Shown piece by piece: positions 24,126 through 31,284 of a stretch of 38,906 nt of DNA. Below the pieces are notes generated by a model. That model was given only the letters and a program-made list of their open reading frames with translations, did no database searches and was not told the DNA's origin. Each line of letters starts with the position of its first letter. Position 1 is the stretch's first letter. Made by a program: the position numbers and the translations under genes. The DNA is taken from positions 1 to 38,906 of the IMG/VR virus record IMGVR_UViG_3300021197_001389. One strand, 5' to 3'. Source of the DNA: a virus.

Positions 24126-25895
24126 TTATTTTTGTATGGTATAAATTTTGACAGGTTCAGTCTTTCCTTTAACAGTTACCTCGTCGATAAAGTCATAGTT
24201 GTAACCCTCTACCATGCTATGCGCACTTATTATTAAATCTGTGTTGTACTGTTTACAACTGCTCTCTAAACGAGCAGCGAGGTTAACAGCATCACCGAGA
24301 ACGCTATAGTCGAAACGACTACTACTACCCATGTTACCGACAACACAAAGTCCTGTATTGATTCCGACTCCTGTATGGATTTCAGGGCTTCCTTCATTCC
24401 TGAGAACATTATTTAACTCCTCCAAAGCCTCTCTCATTTCAAGAGCTGCTGCTGTTGCCTTTCTTGCGTGGTCTTCCACATCTAGAGGGGCATTCCAAAA
24501 GGCCATGATGCAGTCCCCCATGTACTTATCAATAGTTCCCTCATGCTTCATAATGATGTCACTCTGATTAGTTAAAAAACGATTTACCAGCTCCACTAAT
24601 TTATGAGGCTCTGACTGGTAAAATTCCGAAATCGGGGTAAATCCTCGAATATCCGAAAAAAGAAAAGTTAGTTGTTTCGTCGACCCACCCAATCTCAGTA
24701 ATGATGGGTCTTTTTGAAGTGCTTCTACCTGAGCCGGGCTAACATAGGTCCCAAATTGTTGTTTAATCTGTAATCTCAGCAAGTACTGTGTAATAAAACT
24801 ACGGAATTGTACAATACTCCAGAATAAAAACAGTATAACTAGCGTGCCCGAAACGTCAAACAAGTAGGAAGACTCTACAAGCTTCCAAGAAGCGTAACCA
24901 AGTCCCCCTAATAGTGCTAAAATGATGGGTAGGCTTAGCCAAATGCTGCCTGCTACAGCCATAATTAGTACCATTCCGATTATTAGTGTTCCAAGTTCTG
25001 CTAAAAAGCTCCAAGAGGGCTGAGAAAGTGGTGTTCCACTAATTAAAGTATTAAGTACGGTTGCCTGAACTTCATGAGGGTACTTTGGACCGCCTGGAGT
25101 TGCGACAAGAGGAGCCACTCCCTCTGCAGTCACACCAAAAATTACAAATGGTGCTGGGATTGGCTCCTTCATGTACTCTGCTGCTGTCTGTCGATAGAAC
25201 TTTGTGTTCCAATTTGCAAAAACTAGTCCGTTTTCGTTAGTAGAAAGCTTACCATACGCTGGTACTCTTATCCACTCGACTCCAGTCTCTTCTGTTTTGA
25301 TCTGATAGCTTGGGTCGCCGACTGCTAGCCTCAACATCTCTAGTGAAAAGCTAGGATATATCTTATTTTCGCTTGCGATTGCGAGAGGCAGTCTTCTTAC
25401 GACTCCGTCTAGTTCGGGACTTGTGCTTATTAGCCCCACTCCGTAGCTTTCTAATGCTGATCTTAAAATTCCTGGGTAATTGTATAGCCATTCTGATGGT
25501 GTTCCATTGCCCAACTGCGCCGTACCGACATGTGGGCCTTGCTCAAAAGTTTGCGTGCTACCTATAAAGGATAAGACAGTAGGAAACTGATTGAGTGTTT
25601 GTTGAAATTCTTTATCTTTGCCGTGAATATCCTTATCTGGAAACGCTACTGTAATTCCTGGCACTCCTTGTGTCTTTCTTACAGCATCTGCATAAAAGTT
25701 TCTAGGTAGTGGGTAGCCTCCGTAAGCTTGTACTATTTCTTCATCAATGTCTACGAGTAAAATTGCTTCGTCTTGTACCACGTCTCTGCTCATAATTAGA
25801 GCATCAAGAGACTTGAGTTCTAGTATCTGAAAAGGATAGGGATTCCAAATAAAAAGACCTATAAAACAAAAGGCTATTAGTGCATTAGTTTTCAT
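24126..25895 (-). CDS. CHASE2-domain class III adenylate cyclase
   Basis: In 589 residues: an N-terminal membrane segment (residues 5-17), an extracytoplasmic CHASE2 sensor (about 25-290, with VDIDEEIVQAYGGYPLPRN), three closely spaced membrane helices (about 300-365) and a class III cyclase domain (about 405-589). Catalytic residues look intact: metal Asp415 (FSDIRGFT) and Asp461 (KYMGDCIMAFW), Lys457, and Ser531/Asn538/Arg542 in FDYSVLGDAVNLAARLE. Lys457 with a Ser/Thr at 531 favours ATP over GTP, so the product is probably cAMP. It would act in the inner membrane, sensing periplasmic signals. It lies after a FecR and curlin-repeat cluster. Such an enzyme is unusual in a phage and might reset host cAMP signalling. 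Confidence 0.92.
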   Translation of the reverse strand: MKTNALIAFCFIGLFIWNPYPFQILELKSLDALIMSRDVVQDEAILLVDIDEEIVQAYGGYPLPRNFYADAVRKTQGVPGITVAFPDKDIHGKDKEFQQTLNQFPTVLSFIGSTQTFEQGPHVGTAQLGNGTPSEWLYNYPGILRSALESYGVGLISTSPELDGVVRRLPLAIASENKIYPSFSLEMLRLAVGDPSYQIKTEETGVEWIRVPAYGKLSTNENGLVFANWNTKFYRQTAAEYMKEPIPAPFVIFGVTAEGVAPLVATPGGPKYPHEVQATVLNTLISGTPLSQPSWSFLAELGTLIIGMVLIMAVAGSIWLSLPIILALLGGLGYASWKLVESSYLFDVSGTLVILFLFWSIVQFRSFITQYLLRLQIKQQFGTYVSPAQVEALQKDPSLLRLGGSTKQLTFLFSDIRGFTPISEFYQSEPHKLVELVNRFLTNQSDIIMKHEGTIDKYMGDCIMAFWNAPLDVEDHARKATAAALEMREALEELNNVLRNEGSPEIHTGVGINTGLCVVGNMGSSSRFDYSVLGDAVNLAARLESSCKQYNTDLIISAHSMVEGYNYDFIDEVTVKGKTEPVKIYTIQK

Positions 25896-25946
25896 ACGTA
25901 AATATCTACAAAGTTCCCTTTTAGTGCTTCAAGAAATCTATACCTT

Positions 25947-25968
25947 CGATAGTAGTCGAATTTTTTAA
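25947..25968 (+). terminator. Weak plus-strand hairpin with T-run
   Basis: On the plus strand, TTCGA (25947-25951) pairs with TCGAA (25958-25962) around six bases and is followed by a run of T. No plus-strand gene lies upstream. It may stop antisense transcription into the curlin-repeat gene, or mean little. The rest of the 85-base gap between the cyclase and the curlin-repeat gene has no strong promoter. Confidence 0.35.
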
Positions 25969-25980
25969 TATTACAGTATG

Positions 25981-26763
25981 TCATTGCTGAGTAACTGAAA
26001 CAGTGCAACCACCTACTGTTACACAGTTTTGTGTTATAGAATAAGTTTTATTACTAGTGCTATCTTGAATAAGTGTTATATTTGTAGGCTGGCTGCCTTG
26101 TAGAGTAATAGTAGCATTGTGACTGCCACCACCTTTTTGTTGTACGTTTGCTATAGAACCGTCTGCAGTTCCATAGTAGTAAATATGTGAGTAACTAGAT
26201 CCTCCGTCTTCTTGGAGTACGTCATGGTCGACACCGTCCATGTGAATATCTAAATAATGAGTATGAGTACCTTTTTGTATAATATCTATATCATTAGTAT
26301 TTCCCCAAACATGCCCACCATAGGTAGCTCCACCTTCTTGGTATATGTTTAAGTTGTTGTTAGTACCGTCTATATCTCCACCCCAAGATTTGCCTGAGCC
26401 CCAGTAGGGAACCCAAGATATTTTATTATTAGCACCTACTTGTTTTAATATAATAGTATTCTCGCTATGTGCCATAGAAAAGTCTATTTCGTTATTATAC
26501 CCTATTTGATCAATAGTCAAAGTTACTTCGTCTCCATCAGTACCAACTTGATCTATGTGTACATGGTTATCTCCAGCTTGTAGCTCTGACATGAAAAAGA
26601 ATAGTAGTATAATGACGAGTATTAAACTGACCTGAACGTACCATGGCTTTTTCTCTTCGCCTTTTTTCATAGCCCAGCCATATAGTCCTGACTTTTCTCC
26701 AATACGGTGTGCCCAGTAACTAGGACTTGTCCAATCTTTTAGTGCTTTTAAAAATCTAATCAT
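25981..26763 (-). CDS. Membrane-anchored curlin-repeat protein
   Basis: The 260-residue protein has about 40 residues of cytoplasmic N-terminus, one membrane segment (about 43-62, VQVSLILVIILLFFFMSEL) and an exported part made of degenerate curlin-type repeats. These read as alternating hydrophobic strands with I-x-Q-x-G then Asn: VHIDQVGTDGDEVTLTIDQI, IILKQVGANNKISW, NLNIYQEGGATYGG, IDIIQKGTHTHYLDI, VQQKGGGSHNATITL. Curlin repeats (as in CsgA/CsgB) stack into amyloid beta-helices. A membrane anchor in place of a cleavable signal is unusual and might make this a nucleator or surface tether. It overlaps the FecR gene by one base. Confidence 0.8.
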   Translation of the reverse strand: MIRFLKALKDWTSPSYWAHRIGEKSGLYGWAMKKGEEKKPWYVQVSLILVIILLFFFMSELQAGDNHVHIDQVGTDGDEVTLTIDQIGYNNEIDFSMAHSENTIILKQVGANNKISWVPYWGSGKSWGGDIDGTNNNLNIYQEGGATYGGHVWGNTNDIDIIQKGTHTHYLDIHMDGVDHDVLQEDGGSSYSHIYYYGTADGSIANVQQKGGGSHNATITLQGSQPTNITLIQDSTSNKTYSITQNCVTVGGCTVSVTQQ

Positions 26764-27878
26764 TAGTTTGTCTGCCTTATAAGTATATTGATGGATTCTC
26801 CATCTCCTACAGTAATTAAACTCTCTTTTTCATCAGTAATAGTATTGATACGAGCATTTGCTCCTTCAGCTAGTCTAATACTAATAATTCCTGTAACTTG
26901 TCTGTAGAACCAAATTTGTCCAGTATCCTCAACTATAGTTTGATATTGAGTATCTTTATCGAATCCTGGTAGTGTGCCGACTATGTCTACGCTACCAAAG
27001 TCTCCTCCGCTTTTCTTTCTAGAGAGCAAATCTGCTTCTTCTATTATTTCTAGTAAGTCTTGCAAGAAGTCTACATCTAAGAGGTCTCTATCTAATTCTG
27101 TGTACTCTAGTTGATTCTCATCTAAGTAGTCTGTCTCTAAGTCGTTAAACTCTAAAAAGTCAGCCGTTAGAATATTGTTTGAGTTATTTTCTGTCTGTTG
27201 TTCATCTATCTGTTGCTGAACTTCTGCGGGAGGATTGACAATAAACATGTTGTCTATCATTCCAACAGTAACGTTTGTAATTGTAACTGGCGGTGCAGGA
27301 GAGGTAGAAATAGTGCTCACCATCGTTGCTTGATAGGCTTGATCGAGAGTTACTACACCTCCTTCGTTAGCTACAGTAATAATTCCTGAAGAACTACCGT
27401 CAGCATTTGGTAATAAAATGATTAAGCTTCTACCTAATTCATCTATTGTTGTTGTAAAATCTGTTCCCCTAATACCAATACTAGCAGTAGGAGTTTGAAT
27501 ATCTATATTTGCTTTGTTCATTAGACCTAGCTTACCTGATGTAAACCTGGCTGTTCCCATTGCAAATTTCATAACCATCTTAGATTTAGAAGGATCAGGG
27601 TCATAAATAACCTCATCAATCAAAACCTTTGAGTGTTCTGTAAGTCGTAAGTTAGAGTCATCATTGAACGAGACTGCAATACGGCCATTGTCAGTAAGTA
27701 GTGTATCGTATAGTAATATTGTACTACCCACTACAGCTGACATAGCCGCATTGTCGTCACGTTTAATGTTGCCCTCTCCAGTTTGTTCAAATATATTTCC
27801 AATATCTGCCCAAAGAAGTGAGGGGAGAAATATACTAGTCGCTAGTATCTTTTTGGTTAATTGTAATAACTGCATCAT
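26763..27878 (-). CDS. Secreted FecR-domain protein
   Basis: After a signal peptide (TKKILATSIFLPSLLWA) comes a FecR domain (about residues 45-165): VVGSTILLYDTLLTDNGRIA, LRLTEHSKVLIDEVIY, GTARFTSGKLG and IDIQTPTASIGIRGTDF. The last segment is the most typical. The middle (about 235-285) is a run of acidic Leu/Asp repeats (FLEFNDLETDYLDE; LEYTELDRDLLDVDFLQ), and the C-terminus is beta-rich. FecR domains sit in the periplasm as sensors or structural modules. Genes with FecR and CHASE2 cyclase domains are often neighbours in bacteria, as here. The start overlaps the preceding curlin-repeat gene by 44 bases. Confidence 0.85.
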   Translation of the reverse strand: MMQLLQLTKKILATSIFLPSLLWADIGNIFEQTGEGNIKRDDNAAMSAVVGSTILLYDTLLTDNGRIAVSFNDDSNLRLTEHSKVLIDEVIYDPDPSKSKMVMKFAMGTARFTSGKLGLMNKANIDIQTPTASIGIRGTDFTTTIDELGRSLIILLPNADGSSSGIITVANEGGVVTLDQAYQATMVSTISTSPAPPVTITNVTVGMIDNMFIVNPPAEVQQQIDEQQTENNSNNILTADFLEFNDLETDYLDENQLEYTELDRDLLDVDFLQDLLEIIEEADLLSRKKSGGDFGSVDIVGTLPGFDKDTQYQTIVEDTGQIWFYRQVTGIISIRLAEGANARINTITDEKESLITVGDGESINILIRQTN

Positions 27879-28560
27879 CTGAATTTACCTGTAAATCAAT
27901 TTTTCCAGAACAACTTGAAACACCAGTTGGACACGTACCTGAAGACTGCATAATGTCAATGTTTCCATCGTCACCTGTATAGTCAACAATCAATATTTGA
28001 TCTGCGTCTTTTTGTGTAGTATTATAGTCGTTGCTGCTTCCTGTTAAGTCTAGCTCCCACTTAGTATTGCCAGAGTCTATAACGGTTGTGAAAACGTTTG
28101 ATCCTCCAAGTAATATTAAATCGTAGTCTACAGATTCTGCGGCAGCATTATATGCTAAGTCTAAATTCCAAGTATTGGAATCTCCTGTTACCGCTAAGTC
28201 CATGTCTAAACTGTCAGCAGACCCACCGTAACCAATATTCCAATCAAAGATATTACTATCTCCAGTAAAGGTCATATCGATTTGGGACTGATCGAGTACA
28301 ATTGGTCCAAACAATTGGTTTAAATTACCAATTTGATCCAAATTTAAAGTTATGTTACTTCCAGTAATCATCATGTCAGTAGCAACTGAGCCACTACTAA
28401 TTGTACCACCGAATTTGTTTGCATAACCTTTTTGATCAATTGTCAATGTCAGATTATCTCCAGTTTGTTGCAGAAAAATCTCATTATCTGTTGAATCTGC
28501 CATGACATTTACAGAAAGTATCATTGCGAATAATATGCTATTTAGCTTCTTCACTTTCAT
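27835..28560 (-). CDS. Secreted curlin-repeat protein
   Basis: A signal peptide (MKVKKLNSILFAMILSVNVMA) is followed by about 220 residues of curlin-like repeats: LTLTIDQKGYANKFGG, ITLNLDQIGNLNQLFG, then a set of more divergent units carrying GDSN and LDL patterns, ending with AVITINQKDTSD. The Gln/Asn/Gly spacing (I-x-Q-x-G-x-x-N) is that of CsgA/CsgB units that form surface amyloid through CsgG. Two Cys residues (CPTGVSSC) lie near the end. AAGGAGAAG precedes the start. It overlaps the end of the CsgG gene by 23 bases, showing one coupled operon. Confidence 0.84.
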   Translation of the reverse strand: MKVKKLNSILFAMILSVNVMADSTDNEIFLQQTGDNLTLTIDQKGYANKFGGTISSGSVATDMMITGSNITLNLDQIGNLNQLFGPIVLDQSQIDMTFTGDSNIFDWNIGYGGSADSLDMDLAVTGDSNTWNLDLAYNAAAESVDYDLILLGGSNVFTTVIDSGNTKWELDLTGSSNDYNTTQKDADQILIVDYTGDDGNIDIMQSSGTCPTGVSSCSGKIDLQVNSDDAVITINQKDTSD

Positions 28561-29386
28561 CTTCTCCTTGTTGTTCCTGGACTTTCCAGAAACCCCTCTC
28601 GTCGCCTTGAATAATAATGGCGACTACAGCAGCTTCAATAGCTGCTCGCACTGCAACAGTGACACTTTCGTTCTCTGCTACACCGTCTTCTATCTCTATC
28701 AGTTGAGTATCCATATCGACAAATTTAAATACGTCGAAACCTCCACCTACTGACAAAATAGTCTTTTTGGTTTGGACATTCAACAAAATTTCTCCTGTAA
28801 GAGTACTAATTCCACGTAAACTTACAGTAACTACATCTCTTCTGTAGCTTTGTTGTGAGCCAATCCCTAATGTTCTTGCTCCTCTACCACCGCTTTCTAC
28901 ATTTGAGTCGTAGCCAATAATGCCACCCTCAAATATTATTCCTGCAAATAGTAAAGATTGAATTCCTTGATTCTTTTCTTCTGGTCTTTCTTCTCTAGTA
29001 CTTCTGACAATTTGTCTTTCTCTTACTAGATTATCAATACCGTGTCTTTCTACAACTCTAAACCATTTTCCATTAGCGGCTGTTTTAAGGGCATCAATAA
29101 GTAATTCCGTACTTCCCTGAGTGACAGCAGTACTAAAGTCAGCTAGATTATCTCTACGCTTTCTTTGTCCTGTTAGGTCTTCAAAGTTATAAACGGCTAC
29201 TACAGGCATTACTTCTGCCGGTGGGAAGTTAAGTAGTCGTTCGTAGGTAGGAAGCTGCACAATTTCTGGCAGCTCTAAACACTCACCAAACTGCTTTGCG
29301 AAGCCTTTGGTACATGTGTCGTTTATCATGGGTACAGACGCGCAGCCTGTAATCAGTAGTAGAGTGATGACTCCAAGAAGCCTCAT
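28538..29386 (-). CDS. csgG: CsgG-like curli secretion lipoprotein (outer-membrane pore)
   Basis: I chose ATG 29386 (TAATG with the upstream stop), giving 282 residues against 277 in E. coli CsgG. The start reads MRLLGVITLLLITGCASVP, a lipoprotein signal with Cys15. The body matches the CsgG fold: VVAVYNFEDLTGQRK, FSTAVTQGSTELLIDAL, WFRVVERHGIDNLVRERQIV, FAGIIFEGGIIGYDSNVESGG, VTVSLRGISTLTGEILLNV and a C-terminal helix. CsgG forms a nonameric outer-membrane channel that exports curlin subunits. Its partner CsgF lies directly upstream, and curlin-repeat genes lie directly downstream. CsgE-like and CsgC-like genes were not found. A phage copy is highly unusual. Confidence 0.92.
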   Translation of the reverse strand: MRLLGVITLLLITGCASVPMINDTCTKGFAKQFGECLELPEIVQLPTYERLLNFPPAEVMPVVAVYNFEDLTGQRKRRDNLADFSTAVTQGSTELLIDALKTAANGKWFRVVERHGIDNLVRERQIVRSTREERPEEKNQGIQSLLFAGIIFEGGIIGYDSNVESGGRGARTLGIGSQQSYRRDVVTVSLRGISTLTGEILLNVQTKKTILSVGGGFDVFKFVDMDTQLIEIEDGVAENESVTVAVRAAIEAAVVAIIIQGDERGFWKVQEQQGEDESEEAK

Positions 29387-29856
29387 TAGAAGCCTCCAGT
29401 GCCAATCGGAATATCTATCGTAGTAGTACTTCCGTCCTCTGCTGTTATGGTAAGACGAATAATATCCGTACAGACTCCATCTTCTGTACAAGTATTCGTT
29501 CTTTCGTAAGTAATGTTGTTGCCTTCTAGACTGAAGGAACCGAATTGAGAAGCCTCTTCGTTACCGAACATGTTATCTACTAATTGCTTCGATAACTGTG
29601 CGAATATTCGGGATTCGAGGTTTCTTATAAATTTTGCCAGAGTAGTGTTATCTGCTTCTCTTTCTGCAGCTTTAAGTGCTGACTCGATGTCATCTTTTAT
29701 CTGGTCTTTACGTGATTTTTCTTGATTTTCTATCGTTAAATAGTGTGCACTAGTACCTATCCCACTGAAGGAAGGATTCTTAAAACCTTGTACAATTTCA
29801 TCTGCTACCGCTAGGTTTACTAGTAGTAGACTTATCACTCCTATTAAGTATTTCAT
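29386..29856 (-). CDS. csgF: CsgF-like curli assembly protein
   Basis: The 156-residue protein starts with a signal peptide (MKYLIGVISLLLVNLAVA) and then VQGFKNPSFSGIGTSAHYLT, which aligns with the conserved FxNPxFxG...LLN start of mature CsgF. This N-terminal segment in E. coli CsgF binds inside the CsgG pore. The rest has a Lys/Asp-rich helix and a beta-rich end (DIIRLTITAEDGSTTTIDI) resembling CsgF's last domain. It overlaps the CsgG start (TAATG) and the preceding membrane-protein gene by 59 bases, so it is produced with CsgG. Confidence 0.88.
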   Translation of the reverse strand: MKYLIGVISLLLVNLAVADEIVQGFKNPSFSGIGTSAHYLTIENQEKSRKDQIKDDIESALKAAEREADNTTLAKFIRNLESRIFAQLSKQLVDNMFGNEEASQFGSFSLEGNNITYERTNTCTEDGVCTDIIRLTITAEDGSTTTIDIPIGTGGF

Positions 29857-30082
29857 TTTCTCTTATTTGTAGCACCGTGTCTATCTTCTCTTGTAGACGA
29901 ATAATATCATTATCAAGCATTCTTACTTGATCGATAAGTTTTATCAGAGCCATATGCTGGCTACCGATCGCTGGGTTTATTACTGTTTGAATTGCATTCC
30001 AAATGTAATAAACAAAGTACCCAAGTGACACCATCATCACTACTGGGAAACCAAACTCAGAGATTAGTCCTGCTACATCCAC
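29798..30082 (-). CDS. Small membrane protein with coiled coil (second of a pair)
   Basis: The 94-residue product begins with a GTG codon that overlaps the stop of the previous gene (TAGTG). Residues about 10-33 (FPVVMMVSLGYFVYYIWNAI) form a membrane helix, followed by a coiled-coil segment (LIDQVRMLDNDIIRLQEKI) and a short charged tail. The layout parallels the neighbour at 30082-30375, with which it probably shares origin. They head the CsgF/CsgG cluster and could be holin-like or accessory membrane proteins. Function unknown. Confidence 0.75.
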   Translation of the reverse strand: MDVAGLISEFGFPVVMMVSLGYFVYYIWNAIQTVINPAIGSQHMALIKLIDQVRMLDNDIIRLQEKIDTVLQIRENEILNRSDKSTTSKPSGSR

Positions 30083-30375
30083 TAGTCTCTCCTCACATCA
30101 ATAGTACCGTCTTCCACAAAGTTTTCTGCTCGGGCGATTCTATCTAAGTCTGGTTTTAATCCTAGAGCTGCGCTTACGGCAGTATCTAGTTTTATAACAT
30201 CGTTGTTAATTGTCTTTACTCTTGTTGTTAATGATTTAGCAAACATTTCTAATAGTTTTACCTTAGCAACAGTATCATTTATCTTCTGTTGCATGATGAT
30301 AAACAAAAACCATAACATCACTAGTGCTCCTGCTATCGGAGCTCCTACTTCTGCTATGAGCTTAAATACTTCCAC
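30082..30375 (-). CDS. Small membrane protein with coiled coil (first of a pair)
   Basis: 97 residues with a GTG start overlapping the A-type carrier stop (TAGTG). A membrane helix lies at residues about 10-28 (GAPIAGALVMLWFLFIIM), followed by a helical segment (INDTVAKVKLLEMFAKSL; TRVKTINNDVIKLDTAVS). The DVIKLD and DIIRLQ coiled-coil segments and the Val-Gly-Ala or Phe-Gly-Phe starts suggest a duplicated pair with the next gene. Function unknown. Confidence 0.75.
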   Translation of the reverse strand: MEVFKLIAEVGAPIAGALVMLWFLFIIMQQKINDTVAKVKLLEMFAKSLTTRVKTINNDVIKLDTAVSAALGLKPDLDRIARAENFVEDGTIDVRRD

Positions 30376-30689
30376 TAGAAATAGGCGCTAACACCACAAC
30401 CACATTTTGATTGTTCGTTAGGGTTAAGGAAAGTAAATTCTTCGTTGATTCCAGTTACTTTCCAATCGAGCGTTGCTCCATCTATCAGGGGCAGACTCAT
30501 TTTATCTATTGCTATTTTAAATTTGACAAAGTCAAGTATGTAATCATCTGGCTCAAGCAGATTATCCAAATAATCAAACTTATACTCGTAACCAGCACAA
30601 CCGCCAGGCTTAAGTGCGATACGTACTCCACCATGGGATTCTGAGCGTTCCAAAAGTTTTTCGTATGCTTCATCAGTTACTTCTATCAT
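30375..30689 (-). CDS. A-type Fe-S cluster carrier (IscA/ErpA/HesB-like)
   Basis: Taking the ATG at 30689 gives 104 residues starting MIEVTDEAYEKLLERS, the usual family start; an upstream ATG at 30716 adds nine. The three cluster-binding cysteines are present: Cys31 in LKPGGCAGYEYKF, and Cys96 and Cys98 in SKCGCGVSAYF. A-type carriers pass Fe-S clusters from the IscU scaffold to target apoproteins. An IscU gene is two genes upstream in the same operon, which supports a linked function. It overlaps the sulfotransferase-like gene by 17 bases. Confidence 0.9.
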   Translation of the reverse strand: MIEVTDEAYEKLLERSESHGGVRIALKPGGCAGYEYKFDYLDNLLEPDDYILDFVKFKIAIDKMSLPLIDGATLDWKVTGINEEFTFLNPNEQSKCGCGVSAYF

Positions 30690-31284
30690 AATTAAATTCT
30701 TTAAAATCACGAGCATAGAATTTATTTACAAATTCTTTATACTCGCCAGAGCAATCTACATCTGCTCCTTTGTTTATATGTCGTTCCTCAGTGTTCAGTC
30801 TCTTCCAAATTGTTCGTTCTTCTAATTTATGTACTTCTACTTCTGGTCTTACAAATGTCCATTGAGGCATAAATAAATGTTCAAGTCTTCTATCATTTGC
30901 CTGAGCAGTATCCCAGACTGTCTCCCATTCCTCAATCAATTTTATATATCTACCACTAGGTAAATACTGTTCTGCCCTTGTAGTAAACTCTTCAAAAGTC
31001 CAAGTACTAATTAAACCCATTGTTCTTAGATGTCTGTAGATTGACTTCCATCTGTCATATGGGTTTCTTACTTGTGTAATATACTCCGCATCTGGATAAA
31101 GCACTGCTGTTCTATCGTATGTTGCATGTTGGTTTATAGTATGAAAACCATGAATATCCGTTTCCGTCTTCATGCCTTCCTTCCAATTCCAAAATGTCTG
31201 TTTCTCTTTAAATCTCAAACTTGCAATACTTGTACCACCAGTCTTAGGAATCCAAATAAATATTAGATTATCACTTAGGACCAT
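30673..31284 (-). CDS. Sulfotransferase-family protein
   Basis: From ATG 31284 the product has 203 residues (MVLSDNLIFIWIPKTGGTSI). The 5'-phosphosulfate loop IPKTGGTS and the 3'-phosphate motif VRNPYDRWKSIYRH are those of PAPS-dependent sulfotransferases. The rest is helical and shorter than many cellular enzymes (250-300 residues). It would transfer sulfate from PAPS to a sugar or lipid; the acceptor cannot be told. It lies between IscU and the A-type carrier, overlapping both. Modified surface glycans are a plausible effect, but this is inference. An earlier TTG at 31296 is less likely as start. Confidence 0.84.
   Translation of the reverse strand: MVLSDNLIFIWIPKTGGTSIASLRFKEKQTFWNWKEGMKTETDIHGFHTINQHATYDRTAVLYPDAEYITQVRNPYDRWKSIYRHLRTMGLISTWTFEEFTTRAEQYLPSGRYIKLIEEWETVWDTAQANDRRLEHLFMPQWTFVRPEVEVHKLEERTIWKRLNTEERHINKGADVDCSGEYKEFVNKFYARDFKEFNYDRSN

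Noticed and set aside
28538-29491. Longer CsgG start at 29491
   Set aside because: The extra 35 residues are Tyr/Arg-rich antisense-like sequence over the CsgF gene; the start at 29386 gives a proper lipoprotein signal and TAATG coupling.
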